From the NCBI GenBank assembly GCA_023453025.1, contig JAEXUD010000021.1:1-64000 (forward strand): a stretch of DNA of 64,000 nucleotides, in the 5' to 3' direction. Each line of letters starts with the position of its first letter. Within the stretch, counting starts at the first letter, position 1. A program made the position numbers and the translations under genes. Source of the DNA: Bacillota bacterium. Lineage in GTDB: Bacteria; Bacillota; Clostridia; Tissierellales; Sedimentibacteraceae. Shown here piece after piece: positions 17,001-25,136 of this stretch. The notes beneath the pieces are model-generated. The model was given only the letters and a program-made list of their open reading frames with translations. It had not been told where the DNA came from and made no database searches.

Positions 17001-18951
17001 TGCTGTTCAATAACGAATTGTACTCCTTTACAATTGCGGCAGGCATATCCAGGTTCTTGGCAATCTTCATTTTTAAATAATTTATACATAAACCGTCATT
17101 TTCAGAAATTGCTTGAGCAAAGCTGTAAATTTTCTCTAATGATGATTTGGCAATGTCCTTATTTTTCACAAGCATATTAAAAAACTGCACAGCCATAAGC
17201 CTTATATCCTGAGCCGGATCATTCAGTGAATTGAGTGCAAATTCAATAACAAAGTCCAATTGCTCCTGTTCATATAAATTTATAGGTATGCTCAACAAAG
17301 AGTTTAATGTGCTTAACCTTGAAACTCCCTCTATTTGAAACTTTTTCAAGTTGTTGATAAATACATCAATATAGCTTTTCTTATCCTTGTTTCTGTCTGA
17401 ATTGATCACTGCATTAACAAATATCCTCAATGAATATCCAATCCATTCCTTGTGGTTGTCAGTTACTTTATATCCGGGTGTAAGGTATAATCCAATATAT
17501 TTATCCCATAAGGTTAATCCTGTTACTTCTTCACTTATATCTATTTTAACGTGTTCAGGAAGCTCCTTGGAATATTCCAGCTCATATGTAACTATAATGC
17601 TGCCCATCAGACCTGCCGATTGCCGTCTGATATCACCCTCCCTATGAACCAGCATCTCATACAAAAAACTAAGAGTGAACAATTTTTCCTTTTGAGACAG
17701 ATAAATGGAATATTCATCAAGTATATTCAGGTATGCTCTTAAATTCTGCCAGTTTTGCTCGCTTCTTGCTGATTCTATCATGCTTGAAAACACGACTTCA
17801 TTATTCAGTTTGCTCATTAATGATGTATTGTGCTCAATAGCCATGTATTTGAAATTTTCTACAACCTCGTAACCGTTTAACAGTGCATAATCCATAACCT
17901 TGGCAGGTATTGGTTCATCAGATTTAAAGTCTGTATTTATTCCTTCATGTATTATGTAATTTTCAAAATCCTTCAGCTTTGAATAAACTCGCTGATATCT
18001 TTTTTCTTTTTTTTCATCAACATTGTCAAGCTTGTCTAGAATAATCTGGAATGACTCGCTTAATTCGTATATGTGCATTTCAAATCCATTTTTGGTAGTC
18101 TTGTTTTTAACTCTGAAATCTGCATATATGAGTATCAGAGATTCTAAAGGCAAATTTTCAAGCTCTAAGTCCCATGTTGAGTGATTTGCTGCTATCAGTC
18201 CAATATTAGTCAAGTTATATTTTGTAAACCATTGATCGGTATAGTAATAGTGAAGGTACGGCACTCTGCTTTTTTCAAGCCCCTTGCAACCGTATTTTCC
18301 TATATCATGACCTGCAGCCGCTCCGGATACCAATCCCAGATTAACATGAGAGCCTACCTTTTTCAGTTGTCTTGCAACATGCATAGCAACATAATGAACA
18401 CCTGCAACGTGGTTTAAGGTATTATATCCGTTAACCTCCTTGTCAAGCATCATCAGTTCATAAATGTAATTTTTATTGAATTTATCTATAAAGTTTAAAT
18501 ACTCTTCCGGATTAGGCAGATTATCTATCTCATCTTTTGTTAAAAAATCAATGTCAGTAAATTTGTCATAATTTCCGTTGCTTTTTCCATGGTGCAATAT
18601 GGTTCTCAGTATCTCCAGGTATATGAGAACACCGCTTTCAAATTTAGGATAAAGCTTTAAAGTTGTTGCATCCGGAAAAGATTTATTAAGTGTATATTGA
18701 AATATATATGGAAGCCACTCTTTGGGCGGATCAGCACAAACATTATCTAATATGTCAAGTGATAAATCGAGAACATCACTGCATAATAAATGCTTTTTAT
18801 TAATAAGTATGAGCAAATTATTAACGAATTTTTTATTGATTATATACGACTGAATTTTTTCCTCTGTAATATTTATCTTTTTTAAAAACTCTTTTTTAGT
18901 AAGACTTTGTAATATTTCCTTATGCAGCTCATTTAACATAAATCTACTCAT
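14083..18951 (-). CDS. 1622-residue multidomain protein: HD, helical repeats, NMNAT-like, GNAT-like, PRTase-like
   Basis: Regions in order: an HD phosphohydrolase-like domain (about 165-300, with H181/H186, GHDIGKYG at 214-221 and NHS at 256-258); a long helical region resembling HEAT repeats (about 350-900); a nicotinate-nucleotide adenylyltransferase-like domain with GTFDPFSLSH (922-931) and SSTQIR (1078-1083); a GNAT-like segment (about 1125-1290); and a phosphoribosyltransferase-like C-terminus with VILVDDLLHKGY (1433-1444). Such proteins are annotated as cytidyltransferase-related in Clostridia; I know of no experimental function. The start ATG follows GAGG. It heads an operon with dehydrogenase-like, FMN-reductase-like and possibly aminotransferase genes. 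Cytosolic; no signal peptide or membrane segment. Confidence 0.85.
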   Translation of the reverse strand: MSRFMLNELHKEILQSLTKKEFLKKINITEEKIQSYIINKKFVNNLLILINKKHLLCSDVLDLSLDILDNVCADPPKEWLPYIFQYTLNKSFPDATTLKLYPKFESGVLIYLEILRTILHHGKSNGNYDKFTDIDFLTKDEIDNLPNPEEYLNFIDKFNKNYIYELMMLDKEVNGYNTLNHVAGVHYVAMHVARQLKKVGSHVNLGLVSGAAAGHDIGKYGCKGLEKSRVPYLHYYYTDQWFTKYNLTNIGLIAANHSTWDLELENLPLESLILIYADFRVKNKTTKNGFEMHIYELSESFQIILDKLDNVDEKKEKRYQRVYSKLKDFENYIIHEGINTDFKSDEPIPAKVMDYALLNGYEVVENFKYMAIEHNTSLMSKLNNEVVFSSMIESARSEQNWQNLRAYLNILDEYSIYLSQKEKLFTLSFLYEMLVHREGDIRRQSAGLMGSIIVTYELEYSKELPEHVKIDISEEVTGLTLWDKYIGLYLTPGYKVTDNHKEWIGYSLRIFVNAVINSDRNKDKKSYIDVFINNLKKFQIEGVSRLSTLNSLLSIPINLYEQEQLDFVIEFALNSLNDPAQDIRLMAVQFFNMLVKNKDIAKSSLEKIYSFAQAISENDGLCINYLKMKIAKNLDMPAAIVKEYNSLLNSSRYKTSDLFLNNLKTATPWNVKTISIDYIIENIKNKNEVSLLQTSTHLTNLVKVSAKESVRNKAGNSLVNIGTLLSVDQRNEIAVELFKGLEIDELQYAKYIPEYLGRFMMLLPPKELDEFVQELNVVYKGTNPRVSTLVINTLGVIIQYYPEYQSRFNEDLEIYNNRLKRMLGIILSGLANYNTQVKQESFLVIGQHIFGSKILDIKEKHKIFLLIYKKLLTLINEKELGDLFFFNNSSSFNHIYRFISDYEFYYKDFEIKLNKNIAFFPGTFDPFSLSHKGIVTAIRNLGYEVYLSVDEFSWSKKVQPRMIRRQIINMSIADELGVFLFPDEVPINLSSSNDLKALKSLFSENDVYIVVGSDVLQNATAYKARPTKNSIHSLNHIVFKRTQDDMSPASLKRAEEAKNRIKGSLVELQLPLYLEDISSTQIRDNIDNNRDISNLIDSLAQSFIYDRNLYTREPLDKGVLKSKPFSIEVIEDLSEKIVDEIGHYIFMHTNLYENIGEKLVSKKIKLLVIRDSKNANKLLGFAAFHKIGSSDVYGEFQSQFIANYVREKTAGRIIIIDGIFINPSKIYENMEQIILTETLAHCLKNDFTYALYSNIMTNINSEAVLETLELQGFIKIHDESMNKSVHAVDMKFPICLTLNMESFIKDPLNTSEKVHEAISNARKRLQKSMTELYPGSLVLSIDNDLINQTLINKICAMNDVSNEMQIPRVLGENMCVPFGNILKGMVVPNTVTKSLHTEKVYSTDAKTFKITEYPFYSPIEIQVKTLKSFEKPVILVDDLLHKGYRIKEIDPIMKRYNVEVKKIIVGIMSGRGKDLMDIQGRDADCAYFIPNLRIWFNENLMYPFLGGDGMWLNNDNMINLIPSINLILPYYSPMFVSGASNEAIYNLSMVCLENAKSILQTLETEYQEFFEKKLTVKRLGEVLISPRLPYLGDNIYYDLNKEASSFMDASIETLIKLERIIK

Positions 18952-19056
18952 AACATACCTCGCATAATAAAGATTTCTATATTTTTTATTATATCATATG
19001 AAAGTTTATACTGCAATAAATTCATAAAATGTGCATTTTGATATAACAAAACAAAA

Positions 19057-19314
19057 GTTATTGTTCACAGTTACAGAGTGAAGGCGAAAAATAAGAAAAA
19101 TACCCGCTCACGGTTTCGTACACGAATAATTCTAAAGCTCACTCCGGCTAAAAATCCTACAGCTTGCAAACTCGCTGACGCTCAAACAGTGCAAGCTGCT
19201 TAACGGATTTTTATCCTCCATTCGCTAAGAATTATAATCGTGTCCTGCAAATGTTCGCTATATATTTTTCTTATTTTTCTTAGGTTTTATGGATTGTAAC
19301 TGTGAGCAGTAACA
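19057..19314. repeat. Palindromic interspersed element, complete copy A
   Basis: The ends are inverted repeats (GTTATTGTTCACAGTTACA at left, TGTAACTGTGAGCAGTAACA at right). The two halves are imperfect inverted copies of each other, and the centre holds a hairpin (CAGCTTGCA/TGCAAGCTG), so the whole ~255 bp can fold into one long stem. Similar sequence recurs at 40458-40549 (partial) and 43241-43453 (opposite orientation). A 9-base AACAAAACA occurs on both flanks (19045-19053 and 19315-19323), a possible target duplication. It carries no gene; a MITE-like element is the simplest reading. Confidence 0.75.
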
Positions 19315-19386
19315 AACAAAACATTTTACTTGAAAAATAATTCCCATAGTATTATATTATTTAATATAACAACTAAGGAGGTTTCT

Positions 19387-20280
19387 ATGTATCTGTTAAC
19401 TTATTTATACAATAACAAGGAATCCATCGGTTTTCTGGATGAAGAAAGAAAAGGAATTATCCCTGCTTCAACAGTATTTGCAAAATTAAATATAAAAGAA
19501 CCATCAGACATGTTAAATCTTATTGATGTTTTTGACAACATAGATTTTCAAAAGTTCAATGAAGTGCTGGCTTCATTAAAAAGTGAAATTGTGCTCAATG
19601 ATGTTAAAATATTAGCTCCAATACCCTATCCAAAGAGAAATGTACTTTGCTTGGGAAAAAATTATCTCGACCATGTAAATGAGGTTGGAAGCTTAAAAAA
19701 CGTCAATGCCGATGTACCAAAAAAACCTATTTATTTCAGTAAAATAGCGTATCCGGCAGCAGGACACCATGATTGTGTAACAGCACATTCTGATGTAGTT
19801 AAGGAACTGGATTACGAGGTTGAGCTTGCAGTAATAATCGGCAAAAAATGCAAAAATGTATCTAAAGATAATGCAGAGGATGTTATTTTCGGTTATACAA
19901 TTGCCAATGATATTTCTGCAAGAGACATGCAGCAGGAACATATACAATGGCATAAGGGCAAATCCTTTGACACATATTGCCCGATGGGTCCATACATTGT
20001 ACATAAATCAAATATAGCTTTCCCTCCGGGCTTGGAAATAAAAAGCTATGTAAACGGTGAACTCAGACAAAACGGAAGAACAAATCAATTGATATTTGAT
20101 ATACCGACAATCATCAGCGATTTAACTTCAGGTATCACATTGTATCCGGGAGACATTATTTTAACCGGCACTCCGGCAGGAGTAGGTGCAGGATTCAAGC
20201 CTCCAAGATACTTGAATTCGGGTGATACTGTCGATTGTGTAATTGAAAGGATTGGAACCTTATCTAACATAATTCAATAA
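19387..20280 (+). CDS. Fumarylacetoacetate hydrolase (FAH) family protein
   Basis: A 297-residue protein. The C-terminal two-thirds is the FAH catalytic fold: VLCLGKNYLDH, the metal ligands in DYEVELAVIIGK (Glu-x-Glu), the downstream Asp in DISARDMQ, and the end motif PGDIILTGTPAGVG. Family members are acylpyruvate hydrolases, 2-hydroxyhepta-diene-dioate isomerases or oxaloacetate decarboxylases; the substrate is not deducible. I chose ATG 19387 because AAGGAGG lies 6 bases upstream; an upstream start at 19330 has no ribosome binding site. It is monocistronic. Confidence 0.92.
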   Translation: MYLLTYLYNNKESIGFLDEERKGIIPASTVFAKLNIKEPSDMLNLIDVFDNIDFQKFNEVLASLKSEIVLNDVKILAPIPYPKRNVLCLGKNYLDHVNEVGSLKNVNADVPKKPIYFSKIAYPAAGHHDCVTAHSDVVKELDYEVELAVIIGKKCKNVSKDNAEDVIFGYTIANDISARDMQQEHIQWHKGKSFDTYCPMGPYIVHKSNIAFPPGLEIKSYVNGELRQNGRTNQLIFDIPTIISDLTSGITLYPGDIILTGTPAGVGAGFKPPRYLNSGDTVDCVIERIGTLSNIIQ

Positions 20281-20664
20281 TCACATAATATTTTCCAAGG
20301 AAAGGCATTCATTTTCCTTGATTATAATAAACAACACTCTTAAGTGCTCAAGCTCTGCTTGAGCCATTGTTTTATCTCTGTTGTTTATGAATGAGTCAAG
20401 TTTTCTGATAGAAGAATCAATATTGTCAATATCACTCTGATTCACGAAATAAATCCATAAATTCCTTACGCTTTCCCAATTATCACAATAGTAAAGCATA
20501 TCAATTTCAGCCTTTTGCCATTGTTCTGTATATATAAGGTTGGATAATTCAGTTAACGCCTCATAATAATATGCTGTTGTAGGCTCAATAGATGTATAAT
20601 GGAACCAAATCCAGATACCCACCAGTATGAGTAAGACAACCAAAGATATTACTACCATTTTCAT
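20281..20664 (-). CDS. DUF4363 family protein
   Basis: A 127-residue protein with one N-terminal membrane anchor (VISLVVLLILVGIWIWF) and a helical remainder (LYYCDNWESVRNLWIYFVNQ). This matches DUF4363, which is nearly always encoded next to DUF421. Only 3 bp separate it from the upstream DUF421 stop, and its ribosome binding site (AGAGG) overlaps that gene's end. Function unknown. Confidence 0.85.
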   Translation of the reverse strand: MKMVVISLVVLLILVGIWIWFHYTSIEPTTAYYYEALTELSNLIYTEQWQKAEIDMLYYCDNWESVRNLWIYFVNQSDIDNIDSSIRKLDSFINNRDKTMAQAELEHLRVLFIIIKENECLSLENIM

Positions 20665-20667
20665 AAG

Positions 20668-21306
20668 CTACCTCTTAAAAAACACAAAATTTTCTTTTTC
20701 ATCTACAAAACCGTATAAAACCTTTTTGGGATGTAGTTTATTCTTTTTTAATTCATTTTCAAAATCCTTGTATGATATATTGAACTTCTTAAAATTATGA
20801 TGCATTATTTGTCCGTCAAGTATAGTTGCTATGGGAATCCTCTTGCACTTTGTTCCCGGCGGATCATCAGGAGCAATAATACTCATTTCTCCGTTTGTCT
20901 CCATAATAATATAATCAACATCTTCAATATTGCAATATCCCTTTAAACGCATCTGACCAAGAACATCATTTACGTTAATTCTCAATTTATTCATTTCCTT
21001 AACGTTAAACTTGCCGTGATCAATGATTATGGTGGGAGTACCGCATATGAACTTTCTGGCTGAATTGCTTTTTAAAGTTATGTAAGATATTAAGCACTGC
21101 AAAAACATTATTGTTGCTGTTGCTATAAATCCATGCAGCAAAGGTGCTCCCAAATCCTCCATCGGCATTACGGCAAGCTCGGCAAGCATCAATGAAACAA
21201 CCAGATCATGAGGCTGGAGCTCTCCCAGCTCACCTTTACCCATGATTCTCATAGAAATCATCAATACAGCATATAAAATCACTGCCCTTATAGTAACAAT
21301 AATCAT
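20668..21306 (-). CDS. DUF421 family membrane protein (YetF-like)
   Basis: A 212-residue protein with three N-terminal membrane helices followed by a soluble YetF-like domain (SARKFICGTPTIIIDHGKFN, then LRINVNDVLGQMRLKGY, and IMETNGEMSII). The family is common in spore formers and its function is poorly known. I chose ATG 21306 behind GGGGTGG rather than the ATG at 21327. It forms a two-gene operon with DUF4363. Confidence 0.9.
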   Translation of the reverse strand: MIIVTIRAVILYAVLMISMRIMGKGELGELQPHDLVVSLMLAELAVMPMEDLGAPLLHGFIATATIMFLQCLISYITLKSNSARKFICGTPTIIIDHGKFNVKEMNKLRINVNDVLGQMRLKGYCNIEDVDYIIMETNGEMSIIAPDDPPGTKCKRIPIATILDGQIMHHNFKKFNISYKDFENELKKNKLHPKKVLYGFVDEKENFVFFKR

Positions 21307-21434
21307 AATATCCACCCCCGAAATCATAGATATGCTTATTGTTACCTGTGTAAAAGTAAATATGCAAAAAAATACTCATATTGAGTATTCTTATACTTGT
21401 TTATTTTAATTTTATTTTTTGTTCAGCCGGAAAT

Positions 21435-21881
21435 TTATTTAATTCGCGGCTGCAGTATGAATTCATAATCTGGACTTCCGGGAATTCCCATATGATGCAA
21501 ATATATATTATATTCCGTGGATATATTGGGGTAAATAGGAACATCAAAAACATAAGCGGTGTGATATTCATCAGCCTGAACCGAAATAATATATATTTCA
21601 TTTTCAGCAGTTAATACCGGTAAAGTAACCGTCGGAAAATTACCGTTATTATCTGAATATTCAATTGTCAGATAATTACCCCTTCCTATTTCACTATATA
21701 ACCCTTCAACAGTTAATTTTGACACCCTGAGCAATGCGTTTGCTATCGGTGTTTTATAAACATATCGAAAAACATTCACATCTAAATATCCATATTCATT
21801 AATCCCATTACTTGCTTTATCTTCCATATTGCTATTCAGCATTCTATATCTTGAATCAGAAGGTCCGCATCTATTAAACAT
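21435..21881 (-). CDS. Conserved protein with predicted beta-sandwich, unknown function
   Basis: A 148-residue protein with no signal peptide. After a short polar N-terminus, the sequence YGYLDVNVFRYVYKTPIANA begins a pattern typical of carboxypeptidase-regulatory/transthyretin-like beta-sandwich domains (DNNGNFPTVTLPVL, DVPIYPNIS), with a PDYEFILQPRIK end. I have the impression that homologues occur in other Clostridia as lone small proteins, but I recognise no named family. The start follows GGGGGGT. A role in the spore or cell envelope is only a guess. Confidence 0.6.
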   Translation of the reverse strand: MFNRCGPSDSRYRMLNSNMEDKASNGINEYGYLDVNVFRYVYKTPIANALLRVSKLTVEGLYSEIGRGNYLTIEYSDNNGNFPTVTLPVLTAENEIYIISVQADEYHTAYVFDVPIYPNISTEYNIYLHHMGIPGSPDYEFILQPRIK

Positions 21882-21969
21882 TTATTACCCCCCAAGCAAA
21901 ATTAATCACTATTATATTATGTTATAATTTAAAAAATGTTTCTTGGGAATATATTTATGATTATACTGA

Positions 21970-22377
21970 TTATACTGTGTCAACTGCTGCCACAGCCTCT
22001 ATTTCTACCAATTGATTTTCATATCCCAGCACAGTAACGCCTGACAATGTACTTGGAACATCATGTTCACCAAACGCTTCACTTATTACACCCCACACAC
22101 TTACCAAATCCGACCTTTTTGCAGAGGCTACAAGAATTCTGGTATACACAATGTCGTCTAATGCAGCGCCGCTTTCTTTCAATGCTTCCTTTAAATTTTC
22201 GATACATAATCTTGCCTGTCCTTCATAATCATTTACTGATGTAACTTCTCTGTCTTTGTTGATAGGACATGAGCCTGCTAAAAATATTAAATCCATGCCG
22301 TATGGTACCCTCCCGGCATATGCGTAGCTTACTTTTGCTAAATTTTCAGAGCGTATCAATGAAATTTTCTTATTCAT
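21970..22377 (-). CDS. RidA family protein (YjgF/YER057c/UK114)
   Basis: A 135-residue protein with the RidA pattern: IFLAGSCPIN, then NLKEALKESGAALDDIVYTRILV with an Arg near the active-site position, and the ending LVEIEAVAAV. RidA hydrolyses reactive enamine/imine intermediates released by PLP enzymes; many homologues act on other substrates. It starts 12 bp after the GNAT gene ends, so the two are likely cotranscribed. Confidence 0.85.
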   Translation of the reverse strand: MNKKISLIRSENLAKVSYAYAGRVPYGMDLIFLAGSCPINKDREVTSVNDYEGQARLCIENLKEALKESGAALDDIVYTRILVASAKRSDLVSVWGVISEAFGEHDVPSTLSGVTVLGYENQLVEIEAVAAVDTV

Positions 22378-22389
22378 AATCTTTCCTCC

Positions 22390-23151
22390 CTATTGGCACC
22401 ACTCCGGAAGCGAACCTTTAACAGCCCACCATGATTTAAATGTTTCTCCGGAAAATCCCAGCTTCCTGTAAATGCTTGCTGCTTCGGGGTTATTTGTGTG
22501 CAAATATATGAATAAACCACTATAATATGATATAATAAAATCAATAACTGCCATGCCATAGCCCTGCCGTCTATGTGACGGTGTAGTATAAACATCTGAT
22601 ATGTAGACTGAATTGTTGTATTCTTCAGCCAATGCCATGCTGACAGGGTTACCGTGTACACCATAAGCGAAAAACATATTATTTCCGGCGGCAATTTGCT
22701 TATTCAGCAGTTTGATGCCGTATGTTTCGCCGTCATCCTGTTCTATGACCAGATTGTATTCCTTCCCATCCAGAACATGTCCGACCGGTTTAATTTCACA
22801 TTCTTTAATTTTGTTATTAATGGCACCATTCATATTTAAAATCATCAAATCTATGTCAAATTCCCGTATTGAATAACCGTACTTTTCATAATAAGGTCTT
22901 AAAATCTCTAATTCCAAAGAACCATGACGGTAAAAAATTTTAGGAGTTATATTTTTAAAATTATAGTATTCTTCTATTTCTTTAATGATGTCATCGATAT
23001 TTTCATTTTTATCAATAACGGCATAATTGGATGTATAGCTTTCTTTATTATCCATATCGCAGTACATCCTTCCCCATGATGTGAGCTGGTAGTCAAGATA
23101 CCTCATAGGGCTGTTTTTTTCCAGTTGAGCAATTTGTTCTGAAATTTCCAT
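22390..23151 (-). CDS. GNAT-family N-acetyltransferase
   Basis: A 253-residue protein. The C-terminal ~80 residues form the acetyl-CoA binding core: VYISDVYTTPSHRRQGYGMAV (motif A, R/Q-x-x-G-x-G) and NNPEAASIYRKLGF (motif B). The N-terminal ~150 residues are a less conserved second half. It starts at ATG 23151 behind GGAGG. It lies upstream of RidA in a probable operon. Substrate unknown. Confidence 0.85.
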   Translation of the reverse strand: MEISEQIAQLEKNSPMRYLDYQLTSWGRMYCDMDNKESYTSNYAVIDKNENIDDIIKEIEEYYNFKNITPKIFYRHGSLELEILRPYYEKYGYSIREFDIDLMILNMNGAINNKIKECEIKPVGHVLDGKEYNLVIEQDDGETYGIKLLNKQIAAGNNMFFAYGVHGNPVSMALAEEYNNSVYISDVYTTPSHRRQGYGMAVIDFIISYYSGLFIYLHTNNPEAASIYRKLGFSGETFKSWWAVKGSLPEWCQ

Positions 23152-23195
23152 GTTAACCTCCGCTGATATTTTAATGTGTCATAGGCACAACATAA

Positions 23196-23978
23196 TTATT
23201 TTACAGGATTGACAAAAGAACATGGGACACTAACAAGACACTTCCCGCATACATCGGTAAACCCCTCAACATCTGAATGAAACTTATCGTTGTAAAGGCA
23301 CATTTCAAAGCATTTAAATCTGTCAAACCCATCTGTCTTCAAGGCATCATTCACACATTTTTCAACGCATTTCCTGCATATACTTTTATGCTTGTACAAG
23401 CAATTTTCTTTATCAGTTCTTTTAGTAGGCTCAATTTTTCCGTCTGTTATAAAGCTGCCGATTCTTCCGCAGCATCCTTTCTCGGTTATGAGCATATTGT
23501 TCAGCCCGAAGGTTCCCAATCCGGCAATATATGCCACATGTCTGTGAGACCAGCTGCTGATTAATTTTTCCTCATCAAAATTATGAGTTGCGGGAGTAAT
23601 TACTGCATTATATCCTGATTCTTCTAATTCGTGCTTTACATATGTATTTAAATCCGATATGAGCTGATTTGTTTCTAAATACGCCCTCGCCCATTCCTTT
23701 GAGCACTCCCTGCCATCTACGTTGCTTTTAACTATTGACTCGTGAAAGGGGATAAAATATGCGACTACTGTCCGGGCTTCCTTTAAACTGTCTTTTGGCA
23801 AATCGTGAGAAGAACTGACTGCATCCTTAAGTTTGCAAAACATCTCATCATCCGCATCCGCATATGCAATAAGAGGTTCTTCCCATTCAGTTTGAACGTT
23901 TTTAATTTTTGAATAATCAGCTACATATTGTTTTATAGCATTTTCAATTTCATTTTTCAATTTATCTTCATAACACAT
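23196..23978 (-). CDS. QueG-like 4Fe-4S protein
   Basis: A 260-residue protein related to the epoxyqueuosine reductase family. It has the segment SSWSHRHVAYIAGLGTFGLN and two cysteine groups (CLYKHKSICRKCVEKC and CGKCLVSVPC) that would bind iron-sulfur clusters. It is shorter than QueG (about 380 residues) and lacks its C-terminal helical repeats, so it is probably one of the stand-alone paralogues with no assigned reaction. It may be cotranscribed with the GNAT gene 44 bp downstream. Confidence 0.8.
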   Translation of the reverse strand: MCYEDKLKNEIENAIKQYVADYSKIKNVQTEWEEPLIAYADADDEMFCKLKDAVSSSHDLPKDSLKEARTVVAYFIPFHESIVKSNVDGRECSKEWARAYLETNQLISDLNTYVKHELEESGYNAVITPATHNFDEEKLISSWSHRHVAYIAGLGTFGLNNMLITEKGCCGRIGSFITDGKIEPTKRTDKENCLYKHKSICRKCVEKCVNDALKTDGFDRFKCFEMCLYNDKFHSDVEGFTDVCGKCLVSVPCSFVNPVK

Positions 23979-24173
23979 GACTTATACCCCCTATTATTTA
24001 ATCAAGCTGCTGTACATTCGTTAAAATAATTGTAACACTTCATTTTGTCTGTAGCAAGAAATATATCCTTTAGCTGTCAGCACATACGGTATTTTTAGTA
24101 ATTAAATGATTAAAAACAGCCCGTCATGGTATACTTATATTAAAATACATCACATATCATTAAGAGGAGTATT

Positions 24174-24644
24174 ATGGAAGACAAAAAAAAGAAGTACGCT
24201 AAGCTGACTGAAAAGGAACTAAAAAAGAATTTAACAGATATACAGTACAGGGTGACTCAGCAAAACGGAACTGAGCCTCCGTTTCAAAACGAATATTGGA
24301 ACAACAAAGAAAAAGGCATCTACGTTGACATAGTAACCAAAGAACCCTTGTTTGTTTCGTCTGATAAATACGAATCGGGCTGCGGCTGGCCCAGCTTTAC
24401 AAAACCTATAGACAAAGACAGCATAGTATACAAAAGAGACAAAACCCATGGCATGGAAAGAACAGAAGTGAGGAGCAGGGACGGAGATTCTCACCTTGGA
24501 CACGTATTCAATGACGGTCCGGTTGAAAAAGGCGGCTTAAGATACTGCATCAACAGCGCCTCCCTTAAATTCATACCCCTTTCCGAAATGGATAAGGAAG
24601 GATACGGTGAACTGAAAGAGCTGTTAAAAACAGATTTACTTTAG
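24174..24644 (+). CDS. msrB: Peptide-methionine (R)-S-oxide reductase MsrB
   Basis: A 156-residue MsrB that reduces methionine-R-sulfoxide in proteins. The active-site Cys is in LRYCINSASLKFIPL, with the supporting motifs CGWPSFTKPI and GDSHLGHVFNDGP. The zinc-binding CxxC pairs found in many MsrBs are absent, as in the zinc-free class. It starts at ATG 24174 behind GAGGAG. It is monocistronic and oriented against the secreted-protein gene. A degenerate copy of its 3' end lies at 29072-29213. Confidence 0.95.
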   Translation: MEDKKKKYAKLTEKELKKNLTDIQYRVTQQNGTEPPFQNEYWNNKEKGIYVDIVTKEPLFVSSDKYESGCGWPSFTKPIDKDSIVYKRDKTHGMERTEVRSRDGDSHLGHVFNDGPVEKGGLRYCINSASLKFIPLSEMDKEGYGELKELLKTDLL

Positions 24645-24686
24645 AGGAAAAAAGAAAAGAGTATATGTTTCCGTTTCTGAAATATA

Positions 24687-25133
24687 CTATTCTGCTGTCA
24701 CAGGTGATGAGGTGACAGCTTTAGTTTCGGAGCCTCCATCATACTCAACATAAAATTCAACATAGGTGCGGTATTCCGTTCCGGGTGTTCCATAGTAATA
24801 AAAGTCATATATAAAGGTGGCTGCGTCATATCTGTAGGAATCCTTCACCAATGTTTCGTGTTTCCTCCAATATCCGTTAACCTTGGTCTGGATTTCCAAT
24901 GTCTTGATTCCCAGCTTGTCAACTATTCTCGTAGCTCCCAGCTTATTTTCGGACAGAAGCTTGCCGTCAGAGCCTTCAGCCTCCAGAGTAACACTTGTAG
25001 AACGAATATATTCGCTTGCCTGAGGATATACGACACTGCTTTCTGAAGCATAGGCAGTGAGCGAAAAAACGGTTATGCACATTATTACAGTCAAAAATAA
25101 GATTGATATATTCTTTTTGTTTAATTTAAACAT
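24687..25133 (-). CDS. Secreted small protein of unknown function
   Basis: A 148-residue precursor with a typical signal peptide (ISILFLTVIMCITVFSLTAY, cleavage near AYA-SE). The mature part is beta-rich with repeated Thr/Val/Tyr (SEYIRSTSVTLEAEGSDGKL; YRTYVEFYVEYDGGSET). No family is recognised. It is the last gene of the ECF sigma operon, with the anti-sigma-like gene 3 bp upstream, so it is probably a target or part of the response. Confidence 0.75.
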   Translation of the reverse strand: MFKLNKKNISILFLTVIMCITVFSLTAYASESSVVYPQASEYIRSTSVTLEAEGSDGKLLSENKLGATRIVDKLGIKTLEIQTKVNGYWRKHETLVKDSYRYDAATFIYDFYYYGTPGTEYRTYVEFYVEYDGGSETKAVTSSPVTAE

Positions 25134-25136
25134 ATT

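Noticed and set aside
19330..19386. A longer start for the FAH gene
   Set aside because: No ribosome binding site at 19330; AAGGAGG sits 6 bases before ATG 19387.
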